A DNA stretch of 57,230 nt, from positions 1 to 57,230 of IMG/VR virus record IMGVR_UViG_3300026097_000027, one strand, 5' to 3'. Positions 1-9,051 of this stretch are shown piece by piece. Made by a program: the position numbers and the translations under genes. The notes under the pieces are model-generated. The model ran no database searches, was not told the origin of the DNA, and saw only the letters and a program-made list of their open reading frames with translations. Source of the DNA: a virus. Numbering within the stretch: position 1 is the stretch's first letter; every line of letters begins with the position of its first letter.

Positions 1-458
1 CCAACAGGTAATGGTCCATTTGTAGCATATTTTTTACGATCCTCATTAGTCAAATCCACTGCTTCCGATCCGCCTAGTGCAGGGACCATTTGATTAACAA
101 AATTACCTGGAACGCAGGCGAACCAATATCCTTTACCAGACTTACCGTCTAAAAATACCACCAAAACATTTGTACCTACATCAGGAGGGACAAACCACAT
201 TCCGTAACTTTTTTGTGTGTTATTAAAATCTTTGTTATCTATACCGGTAAATGCAGTATGTGTATTTCCAAAAAACGGAAATGCCGGTTTTACCTCATAA
301 GGAAAATCGCCTTGTTCATTACCAACATTTTTAACAAGAGTGACTTGTAATCCTCCGCCAAATGTAGGATCTAAATGGCCTATTACTGTAGCAAGTTGAA
401 TACCTTCACCTGGATTAGGGCGGTTAGGATTATTATCTGGTAGTCTTTTTTCAAACAT
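1..458 (-). CDS. 5: gp5-like baseplate hub/tail spike protein, N-terminal part (partial)
   Basis: The frame starts with ATG at 458 and is open to the left edge, so about 152 residues are visible. They read MFEKRLPDNNPNRPNPG..., then ...IGHLDPTFGGGLQVTL, ...NTQKSYGMWFVPPDVG and ...VVFLDGKSGKGYWF. This is the OB-fold type N-terminus seen in T4-like gp5 and VgrG-like proteins, with glycine-rich turns and a 'GMWFVPPDVGTNVLV' strand. In T4, gp5 forms the central membrane-puncturing spike under the hub and carries a lysozyme domain; the lysozyme and beta-helix parts would lie outside the window. The start codon overlaps the stop of the upstream 1053-aa gene (TAATG), so the two are probably translationally coupled. 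The product name rests on remembered family resemblance and baseplate context. Confidence 0.75.
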   Translation of the reverse strand, partial: MFEKRLPDNNPNRPNPGEGIQLATVIGHLDPTFGGGLQVTLVKNVGNEQGDFPYEVKPAFPFFGNTHTAFTGIDNKDFNNTQKSYGMWFVPPDVGTNVLVVFLDGKSGKGYWFACVPGNFVNQMVPALGGSEAVDLTNEDRKKYATNGPLPV

Positions 459-3400
459 TATTGTTTAACCTTGTTAAGTAAATTTTGTTTTTGTGTTTCT
501 AGTTCTTTAATTCGTTCTATATCTTCGTTAAGATCGCCAGCATCAAGGAATAGTTCAGTTTGAGGACGACTAACAGGTGTAATATTATCATAGGCTGCTT
601 CTTCTGCATCTCTGTATGGCTGTCTAACTTTATCGTATTCTGCACGTAGATTATCGATTCTTTGTTTTTCTGCTATAGCAGCAGGATCATTAGGGTTTGC
701 TTCAACAGCTTTACCAGCAGCAACAATATCTTTAAATTCGTATCCTTTATCATAAGTTCTTTCAAGTTCTTGTCTATCTGCTGTTGCTTGTTCGGCTATT
801 GCTCTTCTTCTATCAATTTCGGGCTGAAGTGCATCCTGCTGTGCAAAGTTTTCTTGTAACTGCTGCTCTAGTTCTGGTCGAGTTCCGCCAGCTCTTTGTT
901 CTATTTGTGCAATTTCGTTATCAATTTCTTCTATTTGAGATTCTACAACACCTTCTTCATTTTCAGACAGTCTGGTTTCTTCATCGGCTAACGGTGTTTC
1001 TTCAAAATCAGGAGTATTTTCTTCGCTTACAGTTTCTGAATCTGTGGGCTGTTCTTCTTGTCCTCCAGTTTCTGTTTGAACATTTTCACCAGTGCCGTCT
1101 GGTGGTGATGGAGGTGGCTGATCTGGCCTTTCGTTTGATTGAGACCTAATTTCTGTAGAAGCTGCAGAGTCAATAAATCTATCAATTTTAATATTAAAAC
1201 TTTTTGTATCGGGTGCAATGTGTTCTGCCGGTTGCTGTTTGGCAAATTCTTGGTCAAATACACCTACAGATTCTTTTTCTTTATCTAATGACTCATCGAA
1301 ATCTATAGATTGGCCTCGCATTCTAATACATTTTAAAGTTTGTTTAAACAACCCGTCTTCAAAAATATTAACACAACTGATGACTTTGTAAATTCCACTA
1401 AATGGGCTAATAACTTCTTCTTTAGAAAAGTTGTATAAACTAGTCGAAGTATTAACATCTGCCGGCGTTCTAAAAGTGATATAAATGTAGATATCACTGC
1501 CTTCGTAGTTCGCAGTACCGTCTTCGTTTTTAAGTTCAGTTTCATCCGATGGGGGTGAAAAGTAATTAGTCAGGCCGCTGTCAACCATCCAATACGGATC
1601 ACCCATTATTTCTAGATTGAGATTTACTAGATCAACATTATTATTAAGAAATGCATTGTTAAACATCATTGCAATTTCTTTTTCTCTAGTACTTGTACCT
1701 TCTGCATCAGAACTTTCTTTATAAGGTGCTGATTTTCTAATTCGGGCTGGGAAATAACCAGTTTGTACTTTAAGAGGATCGCCTGTGCCTGTTTCCAACG
1801 GTGTCGGCGAATCGCCATCGATAACGATGCCACCTTGATTCTTTTCTACTTCATCGCCAGTTTTGCCAGGGGGACTGCCAGTGATTGCATTAAAGAATTG
1901 ATTTTTAATACTAATATCAAATTTTAAGACGTCTGTGTTTTGCCCTGTGTAAATATAATTGTAAGCTTTGACAATTTTTTTGGCTAACTTATCATATCCT
2001 ACTGGCGGAGTAGTTGGGTTTGTAAAAATGCTGTGATGTATTTTAAATGGCACAACACGATATGTTATTAATCGACTGTAATCGCCAACTAGCTTGTCAT
2101 AATCTAAAAACTGTATTTGAGCATCTATTCTGAACCAACTTATAAATCCTTCATCATCTATATTGCTAGGTTTAAGTGCATCTGCTGCATATTTTGAACT
2201 TAAAATACTCTGAACTATGATTTCAGTAAGGCTTTGATTTTGTTTAAAATGAAAAGTTCTCTGTTTAAAATCGATCTGCATTTTGTCACGAATAATTCTG
2301 CCTGTTTCTTCATCAACAACATCAGTAGCACGACTAAATTTATAGTTTCCTCCACTAGATTCGTCGAACCCAAAAACACTGGCTCCTATTGGGTTTTCTC
2401 CAAATTCCAGTTTAATATCCGAGCCAACACTGCTTATCGGGCGAGCTGAAAATCTATTAATTAATTGTGTAGCAGTGTTAGATCCAGAAGCGACTACACT
2501 GCTTACAAATTGATCAGAATTGGTAGGGAATTCTACAATGTACACATCAGGTTTTCCGATCAGTCCTGCCTCGACTAATCTGCTTTCATTATTGTTTAAC
2601 ACGCTGGTTAAACTGTCTGAACCTTCTACCAGTAGTTCTCTAACTGTACCCTTTTTTCCTGGACTTATTGCAATATCTTTAAAAATAGAATTTATAGTAT
2701 TACTGTATGCACTGTGATTATACGGTATGGCGGTCAGTTTATATGTACTTCCGCCTTCATTAACATCAAAGGTTGTATTTGTAATTTTAACTGTAAAAAA
2801 CTTTGGTTTAATAGTAGTAAATGGTGTGCCATCTTCACTGTAACCTTGCATGTCTAGTCTAAACACATAAGGAGCATTATCTAAATAGTTTGCATATCCT
2901 GCATTAAGAGCAGCATTTTGCATACTTTGTAATAAGATGCCCATACTATATGGTTCATAGATTTCTAATTCAAACAGTACAGCATTAGAATTACCGGTTT
3001 GAGGAGTGGCTGTTATTATGGATTTCATTTCGAAACTTTCGACAAAATATTCCGGACTTCCATGAAATGTACTAACACGCTGACTGTTAAATCTTCCAGC
3101 ACTTGAAAAGATAATATTTTCTAAACTTGCAGGATTATTTCTATATAAATCTGGTTGATTAAATTGATCTTTAGTTAAACAAGCCATGGTCCAAAGAGGA
3201 GTGTATGATGCAAACTGCTCTAATGGGTTTAATAATCTGTTAGGCAATTTTTCATTCGATGTAGGCTGTGTTTTAGTAGGATCTGTTATTTGTTCAACAG
3301 GTTCCCCATTTTGAAAATCTTGGATGGCTCCTTGAAGATCTAATCCTGTAATAACTGTAGCTTCGCCTTGATTAACCTTTTCGCTGTCATTGGCTTTTTT

Positions 3401-3619
3401 ATATAACGGCACGCCATTTTCATCTCTACGAAGTTTGCCATCTGGACCAAACTTTTGCTGATACTGATCTAGTTGTTCTTGACTTCCGTAAACTCTTGAT
3501 TTTTTACCATTTACAATAGTATCAACATAGGGTTGACTCCTATCAATATTATAGTTGCCTGTTGACAAACTTCCAGTGCCACCTGTGGTAATAACTTTGC
3601 GTTCAACAAAATCTACCAT
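458..3619 (-). CDS. Large virion structural protein, probable baseplate hub component
   Basis: This is a 1053-aa protein lying between gp53 and gp5 in one minus-strand operon, with a 1-bp gap to gp53 and a TAATG overlap with gp5. Residues 1-125 are polar and low in complexity. Residues about 128-840 look globular and rich in beta strands (for example LLNPLEQFASYTPLW, FFTVKITNTTFDVNEGG). Residues about 845-900 are a Pro/Glu/Ser/Thr-rich linker. Residues about 890-1053 are a charged, Gln/Glu-rich coiled coil (EIDNEIAQIEQRAGG..., ERIKELETQKQNLLNKVKQ). In T4 the partner of gp5 is the hub protein gp27, and no other gp27 candidate lies nearby, so I infer a hub role from position. Proteins of this kind are usually annotated only as 'virion structural protein' in marine T4-like phages. 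The coiled-coil tail is not a feature of T4 gp27. Confidence 0.6.
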   Translation of the reverse strand: MVDFVERKVITTGGTGSLSTGNYNIDRSQPYVDTIVNGKKSRVYGSQEQLDQYQQKFGPDGKLRRDENGVPLYKKANDSEKVNQGEATVITGLDLQGAIQDFQNGEPVEQITDPTKTQPTSNEKLPNRLLNPLEQFASYTPLWTMACLTKDQFNQPDLYRNNPASLENIIFSSAGRFNSQRVSTFHGSPEYFVESFEMKSIITATPQTGNSNAVLFELEIYEPYSMGILLQSMQNAALNAGYANYLDNAPYVFRLDMQGYSEDGTPFTTIKPKFFTVKITNTTFDVNEGGSTYKLTAIPYNHSAYSNTINSIFKDIAISPGKKGTVRELLVEGSDSLTSVLNNNESRLVEAGLIGKPDVYIVEFPTNSDQFVSSVVASGSNTATQLINRFSARPISSVGSDIKLEFGENPIGASVFGFDESSGGNYKFSRATDVVDEETGRIIRDKMQIDFKQRTFHFKQNQSLTEIIVQSILSSKYAADALKPSNIDDEGFISWFRIDAQIQFLDYDKLVGDYSRLITYRVVPFKIHHSIFTNPTTPPVGYDKLAKKIVKAYNYIYTGQNTDVLKFDISIKNQFFNAITGSPPGKTGDEVEKNQGGIVIDGDSPTPLETGTGDPLKVQTGYFPARIRKSAPYKESSDAEGTSTREKEIAMMFNNAFLNNNVDLVNLNLEIMGDPYWMVDSGLTNYFSPPSDETELKNEDGTANYEGSDIYIYITFRTPADVNTSTSLYNFSKEEVISPFSGIYKVISCVNIFEDGLFKQTLKCIRMRGQSIDFDESLDKEKESVGVFDQEFAKQQPAEHIAPDTKSFNIKIDRFIDSAASTEIRSQSNERPDQPPPSPPDGTGENVQTETGGQEEQPTDSETVSEENTPDFEETPLADEETRLSENEEGVVESQIEEIDNEIAQIEQRAGGTRPELEQQLQENFAQQDALQPEIDRRRAIAEQATADRQELERTYDKGYEFKDIVAAGKAVEANPNDPAAIAEKQRIDNLRAEYDKVRQPYRDAEEAAYDNITPVSRPQTELFLDAGDLNEDIERIKELETQKQNLLNKVKQ

Positions 3620-3620
3620 G

Positions 3621-3920
3621 TTATACTCCTAAGTATTTTTGTAAGTTACTTTTTTTAGGAAGGTAAATTGATACACCTGGTTTAAAATCATAAATTGGAT
3701 CTTTTAACACACTCATATTTCTTTGCACAAAAACCCACCATAGTTTAGCATTACCATAAAGGTCGTAGGCCAACAAATCTGGGCGATTTTCATATTGATT
3801 TTCTATAACATACAATACATCATTCTGTTCGGCTGGAACTGGGCGAATAGTTAAAAGTTCTAGATAGCTTCTATTTTGCTTGGTCTGTGAATAAGGACTG
3901 GATTTTGGATATGTTGCCAT
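3621..3920 (-). CDS. 53: Baseplate wedge subunit gp53
   Basis: This 99-aa protein contains YENRPDLLAYDLYGNAKLWW followed by VFVQRNMSVLKDPIYDF and KPGVSIYLP. That is the LysM-like gp53 family signature of T4-like phages: a compact fold in which the 'RPDLLAYDLYG...WWVF' helix and the 'PGxxIxLP' turn are highly conserved. gp53 completes the baseplate wedge and helps link wedges to the hub. It is shorter than T4 gp53 (about 196 aa), as is usual in marine relatives. Its ATG overlaps the last base of the gp48-like gene's stop, and the next gene starts 1 bp after its own stop, so the baseplate genes form one compact operon. I am confident of the family. Confidence 0.88.
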   Translation of the reverse strand: MATYPKSSPYSQTKQNRSYLELLTIRPVPAEQNDVLYVIENQYENRPDLLAYDLYGNAKLWWVFVQRNMSVLKDPIYDFKPGVSIYLPKKSNLQKYLGV

Positions 3921-5071
3921 TATAAGTATCCTATATCTTTACTGCTAGAGCTGGTTAGGTTACCTGTAGCATATGCTCTTAGATCAAACTCTCGTAAATT
4001 TCGTCTGTTGTATATTGGCTTTAGAGTTACTGAAAGTCTACTCACAATCGGTACCCAAGTTGCTTCAACTTCTCCAGGTACTGAACACTTAATATAGTTT
4101 ACATCTTCTTCTAAGTTTAAATTAAAACTTGTTACTACAACAGGAACATTGTTAAACATGTTTGTTCCATAGCCGCTCAAATGGCAAATCACAGGAGGAT
4201 TTCCTACATTAGGTCCTTGTCCATAAAACATTTTTGTAGCAGTCTTGAAAAATGTTACTGCGCATAACCAATAATATGCGTCTTCATTGGTTTCTGCAGA
4301 GAACTCTCCACTGATTTGAATATCATCAATTTGACTGTTCTTATAAGCTAGAATGGGATAATTAGTATGTACTGGGTCGATTTGTGTGTAGTTTGCTCTT
4401 GATGAGAAAGTAATTTGAGGCGTATATGGAAAAACTACGCCGCCTGTAGTGGCTAGTTTTGTAAACATACCGCCATTAAATAAACTGAAATCTGTTTTAA
4501 TTCGAACACGCCAATCGTTTTTATTACTAGCCTTTAATACCAAAGGCTCATTGGGAACCTGAGCAAATACATCTGCTCCTTGAGGAATGTTGGCACCACG
4601 TCTGAGACTTAACAAGTTACCTGCTATACCTGCTGCTTTGCTAAACACCCCAGCTGTTTGGGAAATCCCCGATGCAACATCACCTAAACCGAATTTACTT
4701 GCAACTGCTTGTATATCTGCGGCAGTATTGGCGATAACTCCGGCAGCATCCGACGCTGTGGTTAAATTTTCTCCAACAGTTTTGGTGTTAGATACAGCAC
4801 TTGCAGTTTTTCCAAATGCAGTTTTGATGCCGTCAGGCGCATTTGGTTGTCCATCTGCATTTAAAAATCCTTCTAATCCGCCAAGAAGACCTGACGCGGT
4901 ATCTCCGGATATGAGTCCGCCGCTTTCGGCTTCAATATCTTTGCTGAGTTTTGCTTTGTCAATTGCGGCAAACTCTTGTGCCGCTGTAGCAATATCAATA
5001 TCGTACTGGGCATTTGCAGCTTGTATATCTGCAACAATTTTTGCCTGTGGGTTAGAGGGCAATCTTGGCAT
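3920..5071 (-). CDS. 48: Baseplate tail-tube cap protein, gp48-like
   Basis: This is a 383-aa protein. Residues 1-165 are Ala/Gly/Ser-rich and probably helical. Residues about 170-383 form the conserved part: LKASNKNDWRVRIKTDFSLF, GGVVFPYTPQITFSSRANYT, NYPILAYKNSQIDDIQISGE, YYWLCAVTFFKTATKMFYG and a C-terminal RPIYNRRNLREFDLR-like segment. This is a tail-tube-like fold shared by gp48/gp54 initiator proteins, which sit on the hub and start tube polymerisation. Assignment to gp48 rather than gp54 rests on memory of marine T4-like annotations and on its place next to gp53. It is the first gene of the minus-strand baseplate operon and is preceded by a late-type promoter (AATAAATA, minus strand) about 28 bp upstream of the ATG. 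Confidence 0.7.
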   Translation of the reverse strand: MPRLPSNPQAKIVADIQAANAQYDIDIATAAQEFAAIDKAKLSKDIEAESGGLISGDTASGLLGGLEGFLNADGQPNAPDGIKTAFGKTASAVSNTKTVGENLTTASDAAGVIANTAADIQAVASKFGLGDVASGISQTAGVFSKAAGIAGNLLSLRRGANIPQGADVFAQVPNEPLVLKASNKNDWRVRIKTDFSLFNGGMFTKLATTGGVVFPYTPQITFSSRANYTQIDPVHTNYPILAYKNSQIDDIQISGEFSAETNEDAYYWLCAVTFFKTATKMFYGQGPNVGNPPVICHLSGYGTNMFNNVPVVVTSFNLNLEEDVNYIKCSVPGEVEATWVPIVSRLSVTLKPIYNRRNLREFDLRAYATGNLTSSSSKDIGYL

Positions 5072-5098
5072 TTTGGTATCTTTATCCTATCTTTTATC

Positions 5099-5106
5099 TA
5101 TTTATT
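5099..5106 (-). promoter_or_regulatory. Late promoter for the baseplate operon
   Basis: The minus strand reads GCTGAATAAATAGATAAAAG here. AATAAATA matches the T4 late -10 element (TATAAATA) in seven of eight positions and lies about 28 bp before the gp48-like ATG. There is no -35 element, as expected for gp55-dependent promoters. Confidence 0.55.
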
Positions 5107-5121
5107 CAGCAAATAATATGC

Positions 5122-5127
5122 TACTAT
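5122..5127 (+). promoter_or_regulatory. Possible sigma70-type -10 for gp55
   Basis: TACTAT lies 24 bp before the gp55 start, the same hexamer as the -10 proposed for gp47. The -35 position 17 bp upstream reads TATTTA, which is a poor match. A weak early or middle promoter for the late sigma gene is plausible but not strongly supported. Confidence 0.3.
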
Positions 5128-5151
5128 ATTAATCAAGGAGTCCTTTACATA

Positions 5152-5997
5152 ATGACAAAAAGAGTAAAATATCTAAACAATCGAGACTTATTAAAAGAAA
5201 TACACAAAAGCAAAAACACATATTGCAGTTTTACGGAAAAAGAATACAATCAATATGATTTGATTGTTTCTGACCTTGATAAAATTCATGTGAGGACAAC
5301 AGCAGAAGCAAAACGCAATCAAGCTTCTAGAATGGCTAAGGCTGCCTATGAACAAGCCTGTGCCGTAGCAACTGGAAAGAAACCTACACAAAAAGAATTT
5401 GAAATTGATTATCGAAAAATTGCAAAAACAGATGTGGTATTTAGAGTAATGTCTTTTGAGCATATTCCGCTTGCACCTGGCAGGAAGAAAACTGTAAAAA
5501 CCACGGCAGACAAGCATGAGAAGGTAAATTTTCCTCCGTTTCAACATTGGAAGTTTGATGATAACGGAAATCTTATCTGTGTAGGAAAAAGTCATTGGAA
5601 AGGCGATATTCACACTGGTGAATTTTGCAAAGAACATGGAATGACCACAAACGAACTGGCTAAAATGTGGATGAAGCTCTGCGAACGCTATGCTACTCGT
5701 GGCAATGTCCGTGGATATACTTATAATGACGAAATGCGTGGGCAGGCTATTTTACAGTTAGCACAAATTGGTTTACAATTTGATGAAAGTAAATCAGATA
5801 ATCCGTTTGCATATTATACCGCGGCTGTTACAAACAGTTTTGTTAGAATTATCAATATTGAAAAGAAAAATCAAAACATTCGAGACGATATTTTAGAAAT
5901 GAACGGTATGAATCCTAGTTGGACTAGACAAAACGAAGGCAGGGACAACGGTCTTGTTCATGAACGAGGTACCGGAAAGGATACTGACTGGGATTGA
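5152..5997 (+). CDS. 55: RNA polymerase sigma factor for late transcription, gp55
   Basis: gp55 binds the host RNA polymerase core and directs it to late promoters; with sliding-clamp coactivation it switches on head and tail genes. This 281-aa protein has the family core around residues 125-250: PPFQHWKFDDNGNLICVGKS, HWKGDIHTGEFCKEHG, ERYATRGNVRGYTYNDEMRG, QAILQLAQIGLQFDESKSDN and PFAYYTAAVTNSFVRIINIE. The 'YTYNDEMRGQAILQL...FDESKSDNPFAYYT' block corresponds to sigma region 2. I chose ATG 5152 because AAGGAG lies at 5135-5140; a frame-compatible upstream ATG at 5065 has no ribosome site and overlaps the divergent gene. It is longer than T4 gp55 (185 aa), mostly by an N-terminal basic extension. 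It diverges from the baseplate operon. Confidence 0.9.
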   Translation: MTKRVKYLNNRDLLKEIHKSKNTYCSFTEKEYNQYDLIVSDLDKIHVRTTAEAKRNQASRMAKAAYEQACAVATGKKPTQKEFEIDYRKIAKTDVVFRVMSFEHIPLAPGRKKTVKTTADKHEKVNFPPFQHWKFDDNGNLICVGKSHWKGDIHTGEFCKEHGMTTNELAKMWMKLCERYATRGNVRGYTYNDEMRGQAILQLAQIGLQFDESKSDNPFAYYTAAVTNSFVRIINIEKKNQNIRDDILEMNGMNPSWTRQNEGRDNGLVHERGTGKDTDWD

Positions 5998-6022
5998 CAT
6001 TTGTGTATAAAGATCTTACTAT
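5994..6022 (+). promoter_or_regulatory. Sigma70-type promoter for gp47-gp46
   Basis: TTGACA (5994-5999) is a perfect bacterial -35 hexamer, followed after 17 bp by TACTAT (6017-6022), a 4/6 match to TATAAT. The -35 overlaps the gp55 stop codon. The implied transcript start near 6029 leaves a very short leader containing GAGG (6029-6032) before ATG 6040. This would allow early expression of the recombination genes independent of gp55. Confidence 0.6.
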
Positions 6023-6039
6023 GTTATTGAGGTATATTA

Positions 6040-7050
6040 ATGGCACTATTTAAAAAGGCTGCTTGTTTCACCGACATCCATTTCGGTCTTAAAAGCGGAA
6101 GTAGAATTCACAACAACGATTGTGAAGAGTTTGTTAATTGGTTTTGTGCAGAAGCAGTGAAAGAAGGCTGCGATACATGCATCTTTTTAGGTGACTGGCA
6201 TCATAATAGAAACAGCACAGATGTTTCTACAATGAACTACACTCTAAGCAATCTAGAAACATTAAGCAAGACTTTTGAAAAGGTGTATTTTATCCTTGGC
6301 AATCACGACTTGTTTTATAAAGACAAGCGTGAGATTAACTCAGTAGAGTTTATGCGACTGTTTCCTAATGTTGTTCCTATTAGAGAGCCATTTACAGAAG
6401 GCGATGTTACTATTTTACCTTGGTTAGTAGGCGATGAATGGAAAAATATCAGTAAAATTACCAGTAAATATCTGTTCGGACATTTAGAATTACCCAGCTT
6501 TTATATGAATGCTATGGTACAGATGCCAGATCATGGCAACTTACAAAGCACACATTTTGTTAATCAAGATTATGTATTCAGCGGACACTTTCACAAGCGT
6601 CAGCAAAAAGGCAACATTGTGTACATGGGCAATGCATTTCCACACAACTATGCAGATGCATGGGACGATGAGCGTGGTATGATGATTTTAGAGTGGGACG
6701 GAACTCCTGAATATCGTTCTTGGCCTGATCAACCTCTATATCGCACATTTAAGTTGAGCGATTTAATTGATCGAGCTGATTCTGTGTTAACAAATAAAAT
6801 GTATTGTCGTGCAACTATTGATGTAAGTTTAAGTTTCGAAGAAGCAAACTTTATCAAAGAAGAATTTATTAAGACTTATGGATTAAGAGAACTTATTCTT
6901 ATTCCTGAAAAAGTAGAACTTGATTCTAACAGCACACCTATTGACTTAAATTTTGAAAGTGTAGACACTATTGTGTTAAATCAACTTACTCAAATTGAAA
7001 GCGAAGCCTACGACGGCAAATTGTTATTGGATATCTATAGAGAACTATGA
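6040..7050 (+). CDS. 47: Recombination endonuclease subunit gp47 (SbcD/Mre11-like)
   Basis: gp47 is the nuclease half of the gp46/gp47 complex. It resects double-strand ends for recombination-dependent replication and takes part in host DNA degradation. The 336-aa length fits T4 gp47 (339 aa). The calcineurin-like metallophosphoesterase motifs appear in order: DIHFG near residue 12, GDWHHNRN near 51, GNHDL near 88, GHLELP near 146 and GHFHKR near 183. All metal-binding Asp, Asn and His positions are therefore present. The gene is followed by gp46 with an ATGA-type overlap, so the two subunits are translationally coupled. A sigma70-like promoter lies just upstream. Confidence 0.95.
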   Translation: MALFKKAACFTDIHFGLKSGSRIHNNDCEEFVNWFCAEAVKEGCDTCIFLGDWHHNRNSTDVSTMNYTLSNLETLSKTFEKVYFILGNHDLFYKDKREINSVEFMRLFPNVVPIREPFTEGDVTILPWLVGDEWKNISKITSKYLFGHLELPSFYMNAMVQMPDHGNLQSTHFVNQDYVFSGHFHKRQQKGNIVYMGNAFPHNYADAWDDERGMMILEWDGTPEYRSWPDQPLYRTFKLSDLIDRADSVLTNKMYCRATIDVSLSFEEANFIKEEFIKTYGLRELILIPEKVELDSNSTPIDLNFESVDTIVLNQLTQIESEAYDGKLLLDIYREL

Positions 7051-8822
7051 TTAAAATTAAAAATCTCACAGTCCGCAACTTCATGAGTGTGGGCAATCAA
7101 ACACAGGCTATTGATTTTGACAAAGGTCAGCTTACTCTAGTACTAGGTGAAAACTTAGATCTTGGAGGAGATGCTGACGGTGCTCGTAACGGTACCGGTA
7201 AAACTACAATTGTAAATGGGTTAAGTTATGCTATCTACGGATCTGCACTCACAAACATTAAAAAAGACAATTTAATCAATAAAATAAACAGCAAACAGAT
7301 GTTAGTAACTTGCAGTTTTGAAAAAGATGGTGTAGAATATCATATCGAGCGTGGTCGCAGGCCTAATCTATTAAAATTTAAAGTTAACGGTCACGAACAA
7401 GAGACTAGCGATCACGACGAAGCACAGGGCGACAGTCGAGAAACACAAAAAGCCATTGAAGAAATTTTTGGCATGGGTCACGACATGTTCAAACACTTAG
7501 TTGCACTCAACACATATACCGATCCATTCTTAAGCATGCGTAGCAACGATCAACGAGCTATTATCGAACAATTGTTAGGTATTACGCAATTAAGTGAGAA
7601 GGCTGAGAAACTAAAAGAGAGTATTCGATTAACTAAAGACGAAATTAGTACAGAAACTGCAAAAATTGATGCAATCAAATCTAGTAATGACAGAATTTTA
7701 CAGAGTATTGAGAGTCTAGAACGCAAACAGCGTCTGTGGGAAGAAACTAAAAAGAAAAATATTAGTGATTTAGAAAAATCTATTGATGTTCTAAATCACA
7801 TTGATATCGATCAGGAGATTGAACTCCAAAGAGCTAAGGCGATATGGGTTGAAAGCAAGCGTGAGATTGATAATATACAGAGTTTGATTGCAAGACAGAC
7901 TGCAACCGTTGAAAAAGAGCAACGAGTTTTAGAAAAATTAGAAAAAGAACTGGTTACATTGCACGATCACAAATGTCATAGTTGCGGGCAGGATATTCAC
8001 GACGATCAACACGAAGAAATGTTAAGAAAAAAAGCTGATCAAGTCAACGAGTATCAAAAGTCTGTTGAAGAACACGGAAAAGAACTTACCGGCTTAGAAG
8101 AAGCAAGAACATTGTTAGGCGAGCTTGGCAATTGTCCTAGTGTACAATATGATAATTTAGAAGAAGCACTTAATCATAGAAATACTTTAGAAGGATTACA
8201 AAAAGATTTAGAATCTAAACGTGTAGATGAGAATCCTTATAATGATCAAATCGAAGAATTGAGAAATTCTGCAATACAAGAAATTAGTTGGGATATTATA
8301 AACGATTTAACTCGTGTTAAAGAACATCAAGAATTTTTATACAAGTTGCTTACAAACAAAGACAGCTTTATTCGTAAAAAGATTATTGATCAAAATTTAG
8401 CATTTTTAAATCAAAGATTAACATACTATTTGTCTAGTCTAGGACTACCGCATCTTGTAGAGTTCCAAAACGATTTAAGTGTTATTATTACACAACTAGG
8501 CCAGGATTTAGACTTCGATAACTTGAGTAGAGGTGAGCGTAATAGACTCATTTTGTCAATGAGCTTTGCTTTCCGCGATGTTTGGGAAAATTTATACCAA
8601 AGTATTAACTTATTGTTTATCGATGAGCTAGTTGATAGTGGCATGGATACCAGCGGTGTGGAAAATAGTATTCGTGTTCTTAAGAAAATGACTAGAGAAC
8701 GCGATAAAAATGTGTTTTTAATCAGTCACAAGGACGAACTAATTAGTAGAGTTAATCAAGTCCTTAAAGTTGTAAAAGAAAACGGCTTTACTTCATATAA
8801 TACGGATGTTGACATTATATGA
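7047..8822 (+). CDS. 46: Recombination endonuclease subunit gp46 (SbcC/Rad50-like)
   Basis: gp46 is the ATPase half of the resection complex with gp47. The 591-aa protein has an N-terminal ATPase half with Walker A GARNGTGKTT near residue 47. Long coiled coils (about residues 175-440) are interrupted by a Zn-hook CHSCG with cysteines at residues 310 and 313. The C-terminal half carries the ABC signature LSRGERNRL, Walker B LLFIDEL and the H-loop ISHKDEL. All catalytic elements are intact and the length is close to T4 gp46 (560 aa). Its ATG overlaps the gp47 stop, and its own stop overlaps the ATG of the next small gene. Confidence 0.95.
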   Translation: MIKIKNLTVRNFMSVGNQTQAIDFDKGQLTLVLGENLDLGGDADGARNGTGKTTIVNGLSYAIYGSALTNIKKDNLINKINSKQMLVTCSFEKDGVEYHIERGRRPNLLKFKVNGHEQETSDHDEAQGDSRETQKAIEEIFGMGHDMFKHLVALNTYTDPFLSMRSNDQRAIIEQLLGITQLSEKAEKLKESIRLTKDEISTETAKIDAIKSSNDRILQSIESLERKQRLWEETKKKNISDLEKSIDVLNHIDIDQEIELQRAKAIWVESKREIDNIQSLIARQTATVEKEQRVLEKLEKELVTLHDHKCHSCGQDIHDDQHEEMLRKKADQVNEYQKSVEEHGKELTGLEEARTLLGELGNCPSVQYDNLEEALNHRNTLEGLQKDLESKRVDENPYNDQIEELRNSAIQEISWDIINDLTRVKEHQEFLYKLLTNKDSFIRKKIIDQNLAFLNQRLTYYLSSLGLPHLVEFQNDLSVIITQLGQDLDFDNLSRGERNRLILSMSFAFRDVWENLYQSINLLFIDELVDSGMDTSGVENSIRVLKKMTRERDKNVFLISHKDELISRVNQVLKVVKENGFTSYNTDVDII

Positions 8823-9046
8823 GTTCCGATTCCCACGATAAAATGATTGAAGCATTTCAAAATTATTTCAAATGGCAAGATCGTTTTGAGTATCGTGGGA
8901 GTGATGAAGCAGGTATGCGAGCTCGAAAATGGCTGAGTGAGATTAGGAAAGAAGCTTCGAAGAGACGCAACGAAATACAAGAGAAGCGCGAAGAGAGAAA
9001 AATAGCCAGAAAAGGCATGGTAGGGAGACCGAAGAAAACTAAGTAA
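8819..9046 (+). CDS. Small basic, helical protein of unknown function
   Basis: This 75-aa protein has its start overlapping the gp46 stop (ATGA). Residues 1-35 contain aromatic and acidic residues (FQNYFKWQDRFEYRG, AGMRARKWLSEIR). Residues 40-75 are very rich in Lys, Arg and Glu and end in GMVGRPKKTK, an AT-hook-like GRPKK. This suggests an amphipathic helix plus a basic tail that could bind nucleic acid, but no family was recognised. Tight coupling to gp46 suggests a role in the same recombination operon. A small ORF at this position is common in marine T4-like phages, as far as I recall. Confidence 0.65.
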   Translation: MSSDSHDKMIEAFQNYFKWQDRFEYRGSDEAGMRARKWLSEIRKEASKRRNEIQEKREERKIARKGMVGRPKKTK

Positions 9047-9051
9047 GTCTG

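Noticed and set aside
5065-5151. Upstream start for gp55 at 5065
   Set aside because: No ribosome site, covers the divergent promoter region, and the N-terminus would be hydrophobic text unlike gp55.
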